Below are positions 32,685 to 41,650 of a stretch of 64,000 nucleotides of DNA, one piece after another (position 1 is the stretch's first letter; every line of letters starts with the position of its first letter). The notes beneath the pieces were generated by a model. It had not been told where the DNA came from, made no database searches, and saw only the letters and a list, made by a program, of their open reading frames with translations. The translations under genes were made by a program, and so were the position numbers. The stretch is from contig NZ_SMGE01000001.1 of the NCBI RefSeq assembly GCF_004339525.1, positions 5,084,001 to 5,148,000 of the forward strand, given 5' to 3'. The DNA comes from Flavobacterium sp. 90 (lineage in GTDB: Bacteria; Bacteroidota; Bacteroidia; Flavobacteriales; Flavobacteriaceae).

Positions 32685-33665
32685 TTACTTTAATAGAATT
32701 TGGTTGTTTTTACGTTCGATTTCAATCACAAATGTTTCCTGAATTACTTCTAGAATCTGATCCAGCGACTGATCCTTAAATATTGTTGTTATTGGTTTTT
32801 CCTGCAATTCAGGGTTTTTAATACTGATATTGACATTATATATTTCGTTTAATGCTTCTACCAATTCCTGTAAAGGCGTTTGATCACAAACAAGTTCTTT
32901 ATTTCGGTAATAATTGTATAATCTGCCTTTGCTAATGCTTTTCAACAGCTTTAAATTGGGATCAGAAATGATTACTTTTTCACCATGTTTTAATTCTACC
33001 TGATCTTTGTTTTTGCTCACTTTTACAATTCCTGTTTCGACATCTACGGTTGTTTTTCCATTTTTGTGTTTCACATTAAAAGAAGTTCCGACTACTTGTA
33101 CCGTAACATCATTAATTGTAATAATAAAAGGCTTTGATTTATCAGGAGAAACATTAAAAAAAGCTTCACCTTTTAAGGTCACCGGACGAGTATTTCCTTT
33201 GAACTTTTGAGTATAAGTCAAGGATGAATTTTTGTTTAAAGTAATGGTTGTTCCATCTGGTAAAGTATCATTTAAAGTAGTGCTTGTTGCATGTATTGTA
33301 ATTAAAGTATTGGCTGATTTATTTTCGAAATAAGAATAACCTAATCCTCCTAAAGTGCTAATTAAAAGAACAGAAGCGGCAATTTGCAACCAATTGAAAG
33401 ATGATTTTTTCAAGCTATTTACAGGAACATCCTTCTCCTGAATCCGATTTTGTAATCGTTTCCAGGCTGCATTTTCATCTACGGTTGTATTTTGAGCAAG
33501 TACAAGACTATCATCCCATATTTTCTTAAAATCGTTGTAATAGTTTTGGTTTTTTTCATCGGCTTTAAGCCAAATTTCTACTGTCGCATTTTCGTCTGGA
33601 TCAGTTTCACCAACTAGATATTTCACTAGTAAATCATCGTTCATATTCATTTTGTTTTGGCTCAT
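32685..33665 (-). CDS. FecR-family anti-sigma factor
   Basis: The 326-residue protein has a cytoplasmic N-terminus (VKYLVGETDPDENATVEIWL), one membrane segment (about 88-108, FNWLQIAASVLLISTLGGLGYSYF), a FecR domain (TLPDGTTITLNKNSSLTYTQKFKGNTRPVTLKGEAFFNVSP, VVGTSFNVKHKNGKTTVDVETG) and a C-terminal DUF4974 domain (LVCDQTPLQELVEALNEIYNVNISI). Its start overlaps the sigma stop by 4 nt, so translation is coupled. It probably holds the sigma factor at 33662 inactive until the STN protein at 30909 signals. Confidence 0.9.
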   Translation of the reverse strand: MSQNKMNMNDDLLVKYLVGETDPDENATVEIWLKADEKNQNYYNDFKKIWDDSLVLAQNTTVDENAAWKRLQNRIQEKDVPVNSLKKSSFNWLQIAASVLLISTLGGLGYSYFENKSANTLITIHATSTTLNDTLPDGTTITLNKNSSLTYTQKFKGNTRPVTLKGEAFFNVSPDKSKPFIITINDVTVQVVGTSFNVKHKNGKTTVDVETGIVKVSKNKDQVELKHGEKVIISDPNLKLLKSISKGRLYNYYRNKELVCDQTPLQELVEALNEIYNVNISIKNPELQEKPITTIFKDQSLDQILEVIQETFVIEIERKNNQILLK

Positions 33666-34267
33666 GATCTTCGGATTAAATACAATAATTGCAGTAGAAA
33701 CGGAAGATATTCAACGAGTTTTAAACGTAATACTTTAAGGGCTTTTCCCATTTGATTTTCGACTGTTTTAATCGAAATATTCAATTGATCGGCTATTTGC
33801 TGATATTTAAGCTGCTCGAAACGACTGAGTTGAAAAATAGTACGACATTGCAATGGTAATTCACTAATCGCTTTTTGAATTTTGTCTTCGAGTTCAGATG
33901 TAATCATTGGATTGGATGCATCTTCATTTGAGGATTCCATATGACCTGAATATTGAATTTGAAAAGAGGACTTTATTTTTACGTGTTTAATGTGATTAAG
34001 ACTCTCATTATGAACTGCTCTGTAGAGATAAGCTTTTAATGAATCATCAATTTGCAATTGATTTCTTTTTTCCCAAATCTTAAAAAATACATTTTGGACA
34101 ATTTCTTCGGCAATGATATCATCTTTCATAAAAGTGTAGGCAAAAGCATGAAGATTTCTAAAATACATTTTAAAAATCTTTTCAAAAGCAGCTTCATTTC
34201 CGTTCTTTATAAAACTGATAGGATCGATATTGCTATACTCCACTAATACGTTTTGACATTCAATCAA
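33662..34267 (-). CDS. ECF-family RNA polymerase sigma factor (Bacteroidota FecI-like)
   Basis: The 201-residue protein shows region 2 (FEKIFKMYFRNLHAFAYTFMKDDIIAEEIVQNVFFKIWEKRNQL) and region 4 (ISELPLQCRTIFQLSRFEQLKYQQIADQLNISIKTVENQMGKALKVLRLKLVEYL), matching the sigma-70 family 1 group of Bacteroidota. The short extension to LLYLIRRS is as in relatives. It is the first gene of the operon sigma-FecR-STN protein. About 350 bp of regulatory DNA separate it from the divergent SpoU gene. Confidence 0.92.
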   Translation of the reverse strand: MIECQNVLVEYSNIDPISFIKNGNEAAFEKIFKMYFRNLHAFAYTFMKDDIIAEEIVQNVFFKIWEKRNQLQIDDSLKAYLYRAVHNESLNHIKHVKIKSSFQIQYSGHMESSNEDASNPMITSELEDKIQKAISELPLQCRTIFQLSRFEQLKYQQIADQLNISIKTVENQMGKALKVLRLKLVEYLPFLLQLLYLIRRS

Positions 34268-34618
34268 AGATAGATACTTTTTGTATTTAATAACTCATTG
34301 GTTTAATTGCTTCATTTGTTCACTTCACTTTTAAATATTACTACAAAGCTATGCGAGGCAAATATTTGCTTATTTTAATCTTAATTTAAATTGGAAAAAA
34401 GCTATGTTTCTATGTGTTGGAAATAATTGCATTCGAACGGATTATTATTAATTGTACTGTTATTATAGAAGTAATACAATCGAATCACATTTTACCCCTA
34501 TGTCGCTTTTAGTTTTTTTTGAAAAAAAAAGTTCTTTTGTTTTTAAAGGGATTTATGAGGCTACAGTTGATGTCAATAAAAATTGACTTATGTGCTTGCA
34601 GTTTGTATTTTTGCACTT
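34268..34618. other. Divergent intergenic region
   Basis: The 351-bp gap between the sigma factor and the SpoU methylase is AT-rich and holds no ORF of interest. Only the promoter at 34583-34613 is clear. Confidence 0.5.
34583..34613 (+). promoter_or_regulatory. Promoter of the SpoU methylase, probably giving a leaderless mRNA
   Basis: TTG at 34583-34585 is followed after 20 bases by TATTTTTG (34606-34613). The expected start at about 34619 coincides with the ATG of the gene. Confidence 0.65.
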
Positions 34619-35077
34619 ATGAATGATAATTTTACAAACGAATATTTCGGGATAGGAATACAAAATGGTAAAACGCCTGAAAATTTGGGTGTTTTATGGC
34701 GAACGGCTCAAAACTTAGGCGCCACTTTTATCTTTACCATTGGTAATCGATATGCCAAACAAGCTAGTGATACTCATGATGCAGTAAAAGCAATTCCTTA
34801 TTTTCATTACGATACTTTTGAAGCTTTTTTTGAAAACCTTCCAAAAGGAGCGCGAATAGTGGGTGTTGAATTAGATGAAAAAGCTTCAGATTTAGAAACT
34901 TTTGAACATCCAAGACGTTGTGTTTACTTACTGGGAGCAGAAGATCATGGCTTATCCAAAAAAGTAATGGAGAAGTGCCATCACTTAGTAAAATTTAAAT
35001 CACAAAAAAGTTTAAATGTCGCCGTAGCAGGAAGTATTGTTATGTATGACAGAAACTTGCCAAAACCACGATCTTAA
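34619..35077 (+). CDS. SpoU/TrmH-family RNA methyltransferase
   Basis: From ATG 34619 (MNDNFTNEYFGIGIQNGKTPENLGVLWRTAQN) the product is 152 residues, a minimal SPOUT domain. A frame from TTG 34583 would start inside the promoter. Motif 1 is NLGVLWRTAQNLGA, with Arg at the catalytic position; motifs 2 and 3 are VYLLGAEDHGLSKKVM and KFKSQKSLNVAVAGSIVMYD, which form the trefoil knot that binds SAM. It methylates ribose 2'-OH of tRNA or rRNA; the site is unknown. A strong terminator follows. Confidence 0.88.
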   Translation: MNDNFTNEYFGIGIQNGKTPENLGVLWRTAQNLGATFIFTIGNRYAKQASDTHDAVKAIPYFHYDTFEAFFENLPKGARIVGVELDEKASDLETFEHPRRCVYLLGAEDHGLSKKVMEKCHHLVKFKSQKSLNVAVAGSIVMYDRNLPKPRS

Positions 35078-35104
35078 AACCAGTAAATTTAAAGCTACTA
35101 TAAA

Positions 35105-35145
35105 TCAAAAACCCTCCAAAATAAAGTGATTTTGGAGGGTTTTGA
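35105..35145. terminator. Bidirectional terminator
   Basis: AAAACCCTCCAAAAT-type left arm (35107-35121) pairs with ATTTTGGAGGGTTTT (35129-35143), loop AAAGTG. It separates the convergent SpoU (stop 35077) and TonB receptor (stop 35167) genes. Confidence 0.88.
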
Positions 35146-35166
35146 TTTTAAGTGATAAAAGAGATT

Positions 35167-37314
35167 CTAGAATGCCTGCGTAAAGCTAACAGTCAAGCGA
35201 GTTCCATTTTCTTTTACATAATTCATATTGCTGGATTGCCATTGCGAAATAACGCTATAATAATCTTTATTGAATAAGTTTTCTACACCTAAACGGATCG
35301 TACTTTTTTCTTTGAAAGTATAACTTGAAGAAAGGTTAAAAGCCGTAAAAGATTTTATAGGTCCAGTTCCGTAAGTATAAGCTCCGTTAACGGGTTGAAA
35401 TCTGTCTCTTCCTGTTGAGCTTATCATTTGCAAAAAGATCGACCAGTCTTCAATTGGTCTAAAAACGGTATAAGCGGCTATTTTTGGCGGATTTATACGA
35501 TCTCCCCCCAAATATACTTTTTTGTCTGCAAGTTCACGTTTTCCTTCTGTAAAAGAATAGTTTGCTCCAATATCCAGTTTTGGATGAAGACGATATTTTG
35601 CTGACAATTCAAAACCATAAATCTTTTCTGGTGAACGTGAAATCTGCGGATTACCATCGACATAAACATAAGAAGCTCCCAATTTTGAAGTACTATAATA
35701 AACGGCTCCTTCATAAGAAAGCTTATCTAAAGCTCCGGAAAATCCAAATTCATAATTATTTGCCGTAACAGCTTTTATCGAAGTATTGTTTACTGTATTT
35801 TCTTTTGCAGCGCGCAGCACCAAACCTAAATCAGCAACGCTGAAACTCTGAGAAAAACTTACAAAAGGTTTAAACAATGTCCATTTTGTATAACGAAGTC
35901 CGGCATTGAACATAAGTGCATTAAAATCTAATGCGCCACCATTTACGGCGATTCCGCCTCCAACGTAAGTTCCGTTTACATAGTTACGAATACCAATTGT
36001 TGTATAATCTGGTACATCGATGTTTACATTTTCAAGCCTTAATCCGGTTTTTAAAACCAAATTTGGTCCAAACATATTTTTAAGTTGGAAATAAGGCGCC
36101 AGATTGTTCATTTTCATTTCTGGAATTACCAATCTGCCGTCTGTAAGATGCGTATCTGTAATGTCCGAAAGAATATCCAATCCATACGTTAAGTTACCTG
36201 ATATAAGAGAACTGAATTCATATGGTGTATTTAAATTAAGACGAAAACCTAACTTTTTACTTTGTGTTGCCGGCTGTCCGTTATTTTCAAAGAAATCACT
36301 ATAATTAATTAGTGTTAGGTAATCTTGGAAATAAAGAGAGGCATTCAAATCCGTATTTCCAATAATATTCTTTCCTATATAGCTTAAACTTGCATTATGA
36401 TTGTACGGAGTTCCTTCCGGTTCTCCTGGTCGTTTTCCTTTGACACCAATTGTTGGAGAATCAAAATTGCCATAAACTCCTGCTTTTGCTATATAATCCG
36501 TATGTTGCGTACTTTGGAAATAATTATACATTACTTCCAGGCGATTATTTGGATTTATATCATAACCAATTTTCGCAAAAGCATTATAGTTTTTAAGATC
36601 GTTCATTCCGTATTCTGGAGAAAGCACGCGTCCTTTGGCATCACGATAAAGACCAGTTTCTTCATAACGTCCGCTTACAACATAATCGATTTTATTTATT
36701 TTTCCTGTAAAGAGTTGAGACACAAAGAAACCCGCTGTTCCTTTGGGCTTAACAAGAGAGAAATTTGTCCCAGCCTCAGTTGATCCGCTTATTGCTTTAT
36801 CAGTATTTGCTTTTTTGGTAATATAATTGATCAAACCACCATCTGCGCCATTTCCATAAATTGCAGTTGCTCCTTTAATAACTTCTACACGATCTAAAAC
36901 TGTAGGATCGAGAGAACGCATATCTTTTGCTCCATCTCTAAGCGGCGTAGATTGCGGAATACCGTCAATCATTACCAATACTCGGCGTCCGCGCAAGGTT
37001 TGACCTAAATTTTGAGTTCTATTAGTTGTAAATCCTAAACCAGGAACCGTTGCGCCCAATATATCGCTAAGATTTGAGCTAATGTTTAATTGTTGTTGTA
37101 TTTGCTTTTTTGATAATAAAGTAACCGAAGAAGGAACTTCGTTTAAGATTTCAGCCTTTCTGGAAGCAGAAACAACAATTTCCTGCAATTCGTTATCGTT
37201 TTTTGATTTGTCAGGTAAAATGGTATCCCGAGCTTTTGTATTTGTTTTTGAAGTTTGTTGTGCAGAAAGTGAACTTATTGACAAGAACACTAAAAGTAAA
37301 GCATAAATTCGCAT
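35167..37314 (-). CDS. TonB-dependent siderophore-type receptor
   Basis: The 715-residue outer-membrane receptor has a signal peptide (to about 18), a plug (about 45-170: EIVVSASRKAEILNEVPSSVTLLSKKQIQQQL, LGQTLRGRRVLVMIDGIPQST, LDRVEVIKGATAIYGNGADGGLINYITK) and a 22-strand-type barrel ending VSFTQAF with terminal Phe. It has no N-terminal STN or CarboxypepD_reg domain, so it is a plain transporter. The plug pattern is that of ferric-siderophore receptors; the siderophore is not determined. No TonB or permease gene is adjacent. A -7 element is at 37359 on its strand. Confidence 0.87.
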   Translation of the reverse strand: MRIYALLLVFLSISSLSAQQTSKTNTKARDTILPDKSKNDNELQEIVVSASRKAEILNEVPSSVTLLSKKQIQQQLNISSNLSDILGATVPGLGFTTNRTQNLGQTLRGRRVLVMIDGIPQSTPLRDGAKDMRSLDPTVLDRVEVIKGATAIYGNGADGGLINYITKKANTDKAISGSTEAGTNFSLVKPKGTAGFFVSQLFTGKINKIDYVVSGRYEETGLYRDAKGRVLSPEYGMNDLKNYNAFAKIGYDINPNNRLEVMYNYFQSTQHTDYIAKAGVYGNFDSPTIGVKGKRPGEPEGTPYNHNASLSYIGKNIIGNTDLNASLYFQDYLTLINYSDFFENNGQPATQSKKLGFRLNLNTPYEFSSLISGNLTYGLDILSDITDTHLTDGRLVIPEMKMNNLAPYFQLKNMFGPNLVLKTGLRLENVNIDVPDYTTIGIRNYVNGTYVGGGIAVNGGALDFNALMFNAGLRYTKWTLFKPFVSFSQSFSVADLGLVLRAAKENTVNNTSIKAVTANNYEFGFSGALDKLSYEGAVYYSTSKLGASYVYVDGNPQISRSPEKIYGFELSAKYRLHPKLDIGANYSFTEGKRELADKKVYLGGDRINPPKIAAYTVFRPIEDWSIFLQMISSTGRDRFQPVNGAYTYGTGPIKSFTAFNLSSSYTFKEKSTIRLGVENLFNKDYYSVISQWQSSNMNYVKENGTRLTVSFTQAF

Positions 37315-37358
37315 GATTAATTCTTATTTGGATTTAATTAAAATAGCTGTAAATATAG

Positions 37359-37366
37359 CAAATCTA
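37359..37366 (-). promoter_or_regulatory. -7 element of the siderophore receptor
   Basis: CAAATCTA on the plus strand reads TAGATTTG on the minus strand, a match to TAnnTTTG, 45 nt before the ATG. Confidence 0.45.
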
Positions 37367-37540
37367 ATACATAAAATAAGAGTAGGGAAGGCTTTAATTA
37401 TGGCATTTTTGCTGTTTGTTTCTGCGTTTTCTGTCGGAAAGAATAACGTAAAAAGTTAGATATCACAAAATCAGTTTAATAGTGTTTTTTGTGTAGTTTT
37501 TAAATTGATATTTTTTTCAAACTTGAAATGAATTATATTA

Positions 37541-37571
37541 TAAAAAACCTCCATTATTTCTAATGGAGGTT
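37541..37571 (-). terminator. Rho-independent terminator
   Basis: On the minus strand AACCTCCATTA and TAATGGAGGTT with loop GAAA are followed by a T-run (the A-run at 37542-37547 on the plus strand). It ends the cyclophilin-like gene. Confidence 0.85.
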
Positions 37572-37577
37572 GTATGT

Positions 37578-37994
37578 TTAGTTTTGAGCAATTTCAAATT
37601 TAACTTGCATAGCATCAGATTCTTTAAAAATTTCAATTCCTTTTTCAATTTTAGCCAAAACAATTAATCCTGCTTTTATTTCATGATCGTCCTGATTATA
37701 GAATACGGCAATTCCTCCGCCAAGCCAATACGCAATATCACCTTTTTGGAAAGATGTTTTTACCTTTCCGTTTTTGGACAATTCTCTTGAAATTCCGCTG
37801 TATTTTTCTCTTCCGCTAAGATCATTCATGTTCAATGTTAAAGGCAACATTTTTATAAAGTCTTTTGTCGTTTCACTATCCTTGAATTCTGCATATAGAA
37901 CTGTTTTGCCAGTTGTTATTTTCAATTTTTGGCTTTGACCAAATAAAGAAACCGTACTTAATATCATAAATAGAAAAGCGATTAAATTTTTCAT
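37578..37994 (-). CDS. Secreted cyclophilin-like fold protein
   Basis: The 138-residue protein has a signal peptide (MKNLIAFLFMILSTVSLFGQ) and then KLKITTGKTVLYAEFKDSETTKDFIKMLPLTLNMNDLSGREKYSGISRELS, followed by GDIAYWLGGGIAVFYN and IKAGLIVLAKIEKGIEIF. This is the cyclophilin-like domain of small Bacteroidota and Firmicutes proteins (PF18050 type), which bind an unknown ligand. It stands upstream of no other gene; the CMD-hydrolase gene is transcribed toward it and ends 49 nt before its start, so the two may be co-transcribed. Confidence 0.8.
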   Translation of the reverse strand: MKNLIAFLFMILSTVSLFGQSQKLKITTGKTVLYAEFKDSETTKDFIKMLPLTLNMNDLSGREKYSGISRELSKNGKVKTSFQKGDIAYWLGGGIAVFYNQDDHEIKAGLIVLAKIEKGIEIFKESDAMQVKFEIAQN

Positions 37995-38042
37995 GTAAAG
38001 ATTGTATTTCAGATTTCTACGAAGTTAGAATCTAATTTCGGC

Positions 38043-39764
38043 TTATAAAAATTTTGAATAAAATTGCGTTAGTTTAGAAACTGCCTGATTTACATATTCC
38101 GGTTTCCAATAGGTTTCTATATGAGTTGCGCCTTCGATAAGAAATAATTCTTTATTTTTTGCATTGACAGCTTTTCCAAATGCATCTTCTGTCATATAAT
38201 AAGAATCTGCTTTGCTTCCTGCAATCATCAACAAAGGCTGCTCAATTAAATCCATATTGGTTGAAGCATCCCAAGTCATTAAATCTAATAAACTGCTTAA
38301 AGTATATTTTGCACTTGAATTTGGGTGTGGGTAAGTTATGCTATAATATTCAATTCCTTGTCTGTATAAATCTACCGGAATACTGGCAATTTGTTCTTTT
38401 GTCATAGGCGTTGTACTATTGTTTGCATATAGAATTTCGCCTCCTGCTGCTTCTTGCGCTCTCGCATCTGAAGCTTGTTTTAACCTTTCCTGAATTGTTG
38501 CAAGCTGCGAATTCATATAACCATTACGTCTTACAAGACCGGAATTAAACATACTCAAAGTCGCAACTGTTTTAAATCTTTTATCTGATTGTGCCGCTTT
38601 CAAAGAATAACCTCCACCGCCACAAATACCTAGCAATCCAAGTCTTGATGCGTCAACTCCTGCATATTGCGAGATGAAATCTGCCATAGCATAAATATCT
38701 TCGATTCGGTTTGCAGGTTTATCGACATTTCTGGGAAAACCGCCACTTCCGCCTTGATAAGCGGCATCCGCAGTAATCGTAATATAACCTTGTTCTGCGA
38801 GATGTTGCGCATATAAACCTGCGACTTGCTCTTTTACACCGCCATTTGGATGTGCGATAACTATAGCAGGATATTTGTTTGCGGGATTATAATTAGGAGG
38901 TGTATAAACGTTTGCCGCTATAGCAATATCTTTGATTTTATAACTAACCGGATTAATGTTTACTTTTCCTTTTACATTTTCGGTTATTGCGCCATCATAA
39001 ACCAAAGTATAAGGATTTTGATTGCTTTTTATAGTTTCATTATTTTTCATGTAAATATTTTTTAAAATTTCTTTCATTGAATTGCTTTCTGCAGGACCTA
39101 CTTTATTTTTAAGAATGGTGGCAATATCGTTCAGTTGTGTTTCTGTAATTCCGTTATAAATACCAACATTTATATGAGAACGCAATTGTATTTCGGCATT
39201 GCCCAAACTTGCTAATGTTGTTATTGTAACGATTTCTCTGGTTTTAAAATCTAAAATATCACGACTGAAAATGTCCGCAAAAAGATGTTCTTTTAAAAAA
39301 ATATCAATTATCGGAGCAAAATCAGCTGTGCTAGTTTTCATTTCTTTGCCCAATAATTTAGTTTGTAAAGCTGTTCCTTTTTTTAGTTTGTTTTCATTGG
39401 TTAGAACAGGAGAAGATTCTTTTCCTATTTCATCGTGAATTCCATTTTTTTTGCGTTCCTCCAGCACTGTAATAAAGGTACTTAAAGCATTTAGAGTACG
39501 CGGAAAACCTGCATAAGCATAGATTTGAACCATTATTTCTTTGATTTCATTAATACTTAAACCGGCATCTAATCCGGTGTTTAATGAAATTCTAAGTTGT
39601 TGCGTATCGCCTTTGGCTGTAAATGCAGCTATCGGAACTATGCTTTGTTCTTTTTGAGTTAAGGATTTATCTGATTTCATTTTTGTCTGAGCGCTTAATG
39701 AAGTTATAAATGCAAATTGAATTGTAAGTAGCAGTAAAACTTTAATTGATTTTATGTATTTCAT
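38043..39764 (-). CDS. Secreted fusion: two carboxymuconolactone decarboxylase-like domains plus dienelactone hydrolase-like domain
   Basis: From ATG 39764 the protein has 573 residues with a signal peptide (to about 26, MKYIKSIKVLLLLTIQFAFITSLSAQ); the frame upstream adds MHYQFKHFN. Two CMD-like helical domains follow (about 40-105 and 145-225, with SHINVGIYNGITETQLNDI). The C-terminal alpha/beta-hydrolase (about 265-573) has IVIAHPNGG, the nucleophile elbow GICGGGGYS with Cys381, and GATHIETYW with the catalytic His. The CMD domains lack the CxxC of AhpD. It may degrade lactones or detoxify in the periplasm. It is divergent from the AraC regulator (39924), which probably controls it. Confidence 0.82.
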   Translation of the reverse strand: MKYIKSIKVLLLLTIQFAFITSLSAQTKMKSDKSLTQKEQSIVPIAAFTAKGDTQQLRISLNTGLDAGLSINEIKEIMVQIYAYAGFPRTLNALSTFITVLEERKKNGIHDEIGKESSPVLTNENKLKKGTALQTKLLGKEMKTSTADFAPIIDIFLKEHLFADIFSRDILDFKTREIVTITTLASLGNAEIQLRSHINVGIYNGITETQLNDIATILKNKVGPAESNSMKEILKNIYMKNNETIKSNQNPYTLVYDGAITENVKGKVNINPVSYKIKDIAIAANVYTPPNYNPANKYPAIVIAHPNGGVKEQVAGLYAQHLAEQGYITITADAAYQGGSGGFPRNVDKPANRIEDIYAMADFISQYAGVDASRLGLLGICGGGGYSLKAAQSDKRFKTVATLSMFNSGLVRRNGYMNSQLATIQERLKQASDARAQEAAGGEILYANNSTTPMTKEQIASIPVDLYRQGIEYYSITYPHPNSSAKYTLSSLLDLMTWDASTNMDLIEQPLLMIAGSKADSYYMTEDAFGKAVNAKNKELFLIEGATHIETYWKPEYVNQAVSKLTQFYSKFL

Positions 39765-39892
39765 ATTGAAGTGTTTAAATTGATAATGCAAAGTTCTGTT
39801 AATTATAAAAAAGAGCGCTTATATCAATTACGGGATTACTTACCAATATTACGGATTGAGATATGTTTAAGAAAAAACGGTGATTTATTTTA

Positions 39893-39900
39893 TAGTTTTG
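39893..39900 (+). promoter_or_regulatory. -7 element of the AraC gene
   Basis: TAGTTTTG matches TAnnTTTG, 23 nt before the ATG. Confidence 0.5.
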
Positions 39901-39923
39901 TATAGAATTAAACCATATTTAAG

Positions 39924-40817
39924 ATGGATGATATTATAAAATTTGATACAATAAGTCAATACAATGCTTTTAATAAGCAGGAAACGCTGCATCCTTTAAT
40001 AAGTCTTGTTTACTTAGATAATGCAGATCCAAGACAACACCGAAAATTGAATTATAGTTTTTATACAATTTTTTTGAAACAAGTCTATTGTGGTGATTTA
40101 CGTTATGGATTGAGTAACTATGATTATGAAGAAGGAACATTGATTTTTTTGGCTCCCGGACAAGTTATCGGTCAAAATAGTGACGAATATTATCAGCCTC
40201 AGGGAATTGCGTTAGTATTTCATCCTGATTTATTGCATGGTACATCACTTGGTAAAAAGGTTCAGAATTACAGCTTTTTTTCTTACGCTTCAAACGAAGC
40301 ATTGCATTTATCCGAACAGGAAAAACAAATAATTTTAGATTGTCTCACCAAGATTAATCATGAGTTGAAACATGCAATTGATAAACACAGTAAACATTTG
40401 ATTGTAGCAAATATTGAACTGTTTTTAGATTATTGTACTCGTTTTTACGACCGACAATTTATAACGAGAGATACAGTGCATAAAGGAGTTTTGGAAAGGT
40501 TTGAAGATTTATTGAATAGTTATTTTTCATCTGATAAACCTTTGAAAATGGGATTGCCCGCAGTTGCCTATTTTGCTGATGAACTTAATTTATCGCCTAA
40601 TTATTTTGGAGATTTAATAAAAAAAGAAACAGGCAAAACCGCTCAGGAATACATACAATCTAAAGTTATTGAAGTTGCAAAAGAAAGAATATTTGACCAG
40701 AGTAAATCTCTGAGCGAAATTGCTTATACATTGGGATTTAAGTATCCACAGCATTTTACGCGATTGTTTAAACAAAGAGTTGGAGTTTCACCAAATGAAT
40801 ACAGACTCTTAAATTGA
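39924..40817 (+). CDS. AraC-family transcriptional regulator
   Basis: The 297-residue regulator has an N-terminal cupin-like sensing part (about 15-110, EEGTLIFLAPGQVIGQN) and a C-terminal double helix-turn-helix (about 195-297: LPAVAYFADELNLSPNYFGDLIKKETGKTAQEYIQSKVIEVAKERI and LSEIAYTLGFKYPQHFTRLFKQRVGVSPNEYR). This is the classical AraC/XylS signature. It is divergent from the CMD-hydrolase gene (160 bp between starts) and probably activates it. A strong terminator follows its stop. Confidence 0.92.
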   Translation: MDDIIKFDTISQYNAFNKQETLHPLISLVYLDNADPRQHRKLNYSFYTIFLKQVYCGDLRYGLSNYDYEEGTLIFLAPGQVIGQNSDEYYQPQGIALVFHPDLLHGTSLGKKVQNYSFFSYASNEALHLSEQEKQIILDCLTKINHELKHAIDKHSKHLIVANIELFLDYCTRFYDRQFITRDTVHKGVLERFEDLLNSYFSSDKPLKMGLPAVAYFADELNLSPNYFGDLIKKETGKTAQEYIQSKVIEVAKERIFDQSKSLSEIAYTLGFKYPQHFTRLFKQRVGVSPNEYRLLN

Positions 40818-40827
40818 CTTTAGAAAT

Positions 40828-40868
40828 AAAAAAACGCTTAAAATAGATTCTACTTTAAGCGTTTTTTT
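40828..40868. terminator. Bidirectional terminator
   Basis: Left arm AAAAACGCTTAAA (40831-40843) pairs with TTTAAGCGTTTTT (40854-40866), followed by T. It lies between the convergent AraC gene and the DUF4198-type gene. Confidence 0.88.
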
Positions 40869-40893
40869 ATTATAAAAATGTCATTACAATAAC

Positions 40894-41628
40894 TTATTGA
40901 TATAACAAATAGTAATTGCAACGATGACGTTTACTGCCATAATTAACATTCAAATAGGTTCCGGAAACTGGTTCTTTCCAATCTTGTCTTATGATATATA
41001 ATCCTTTCATTGTGGGATAAAAAACAGCTTCACCATCTTTATTCAGAACCAATTCTTTCTCCCAATTCTCCGGATTAAAAACACGCAATTTTGTTCCCGC
41101 TTTTGAAGGTTTTCCATCGAAAAAAGCTTTAACCGTTATTTTCCCATTCTCAGAAATGGTCACCAAATCAAGTTTCTGAATTGGATTAATATCAATTGCT
41201 TTTGAATCACCAATATTATAAATCGCTGCAATATAATCAACTGGTAAAACATTTTCTCCTCCCGAAGCAGAGCGATCTACAACGGGATGTTTATCATTAA
41301 TTCCGATAATTCGATATTGTCCTTCACTTTTTGGAGTAAAAACCGCCAACCAGGAATCTTTTTGAAGTGTAAGTTTCAATTCCTGTTCATTGCCTTTAGA
41401 ATCTACAATTCGCAATTTAAAATCTCCTGCCAATTGAAGTTCTTTTCCGGTATCTCTGTGTCTTACGCCATATTCGTCCATACTTCCATAGCATAGTTCG
41501 ATGTTTACAGATTCATTGGCTTTGCCCGAACCTTTTACATCAATCCAATAAGCGCTTGCCATTATTTTTGGACTAGCTAAATAGAGGCAAAAACTAAAAA
41601 AGATCTTGATTAACAGCTTATTTTTCAT
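40894..41628 (-). CDS. DUF4198-like secreted protein next to a TonB receptor
   Basis: The 244-residue protein has a signal peptide (MKNKLLIKIFFSFCLYLASPKIMASAYWID) and a DUF4198-like beta-sandwich: HRDTGKELQLAGDFKLRIVDSKGNEQEL, SWLAVFTPKSEGQYRIIGIND, and ITVKAFFDGKPSKAGTKLRVFNPENWEKEL. The domain occurs with TonB receptors for metal complexes, where it may bind the metal or the receptor. It ends with a basic, aromatic stretch HRCNYYLLYQ. The receptor gene ends 22 nt upstream, so the pair forms an operon. Confidence 0.78.
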   Translation of the reverse strand: MKNKLLIKIFFSFCLYLASPKIMASAYWIDVKGSGKANESVNIELCYGSMDEYGVRHRDTGKELQLAGDFKLRIVDSKGNEQELKLTLQKDSWLAVFTPKSEGQYRIIGINDKHPVVDRSASGGENVLPVDYIAAIYNIGDSKAIDINPIQKLDLVTISENGKITVKAFFDGKPSKAGTKLRVFNPENWEKELVLNKDGEAVFYPTMKGLYIIRQDWKEPVSGTYLNVNYGSKRHRCNYYLLYQ

Positions 41629-41650
41629 TTAATATATCTTTTGTATTGAT

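Noticed and set aside
36397..36783. 128-codon plus-strand frame
   Set aside because: Antisense to the siderophore receptor barrel; aromatic-rich composition typical of antisense of beta-barrel genes.
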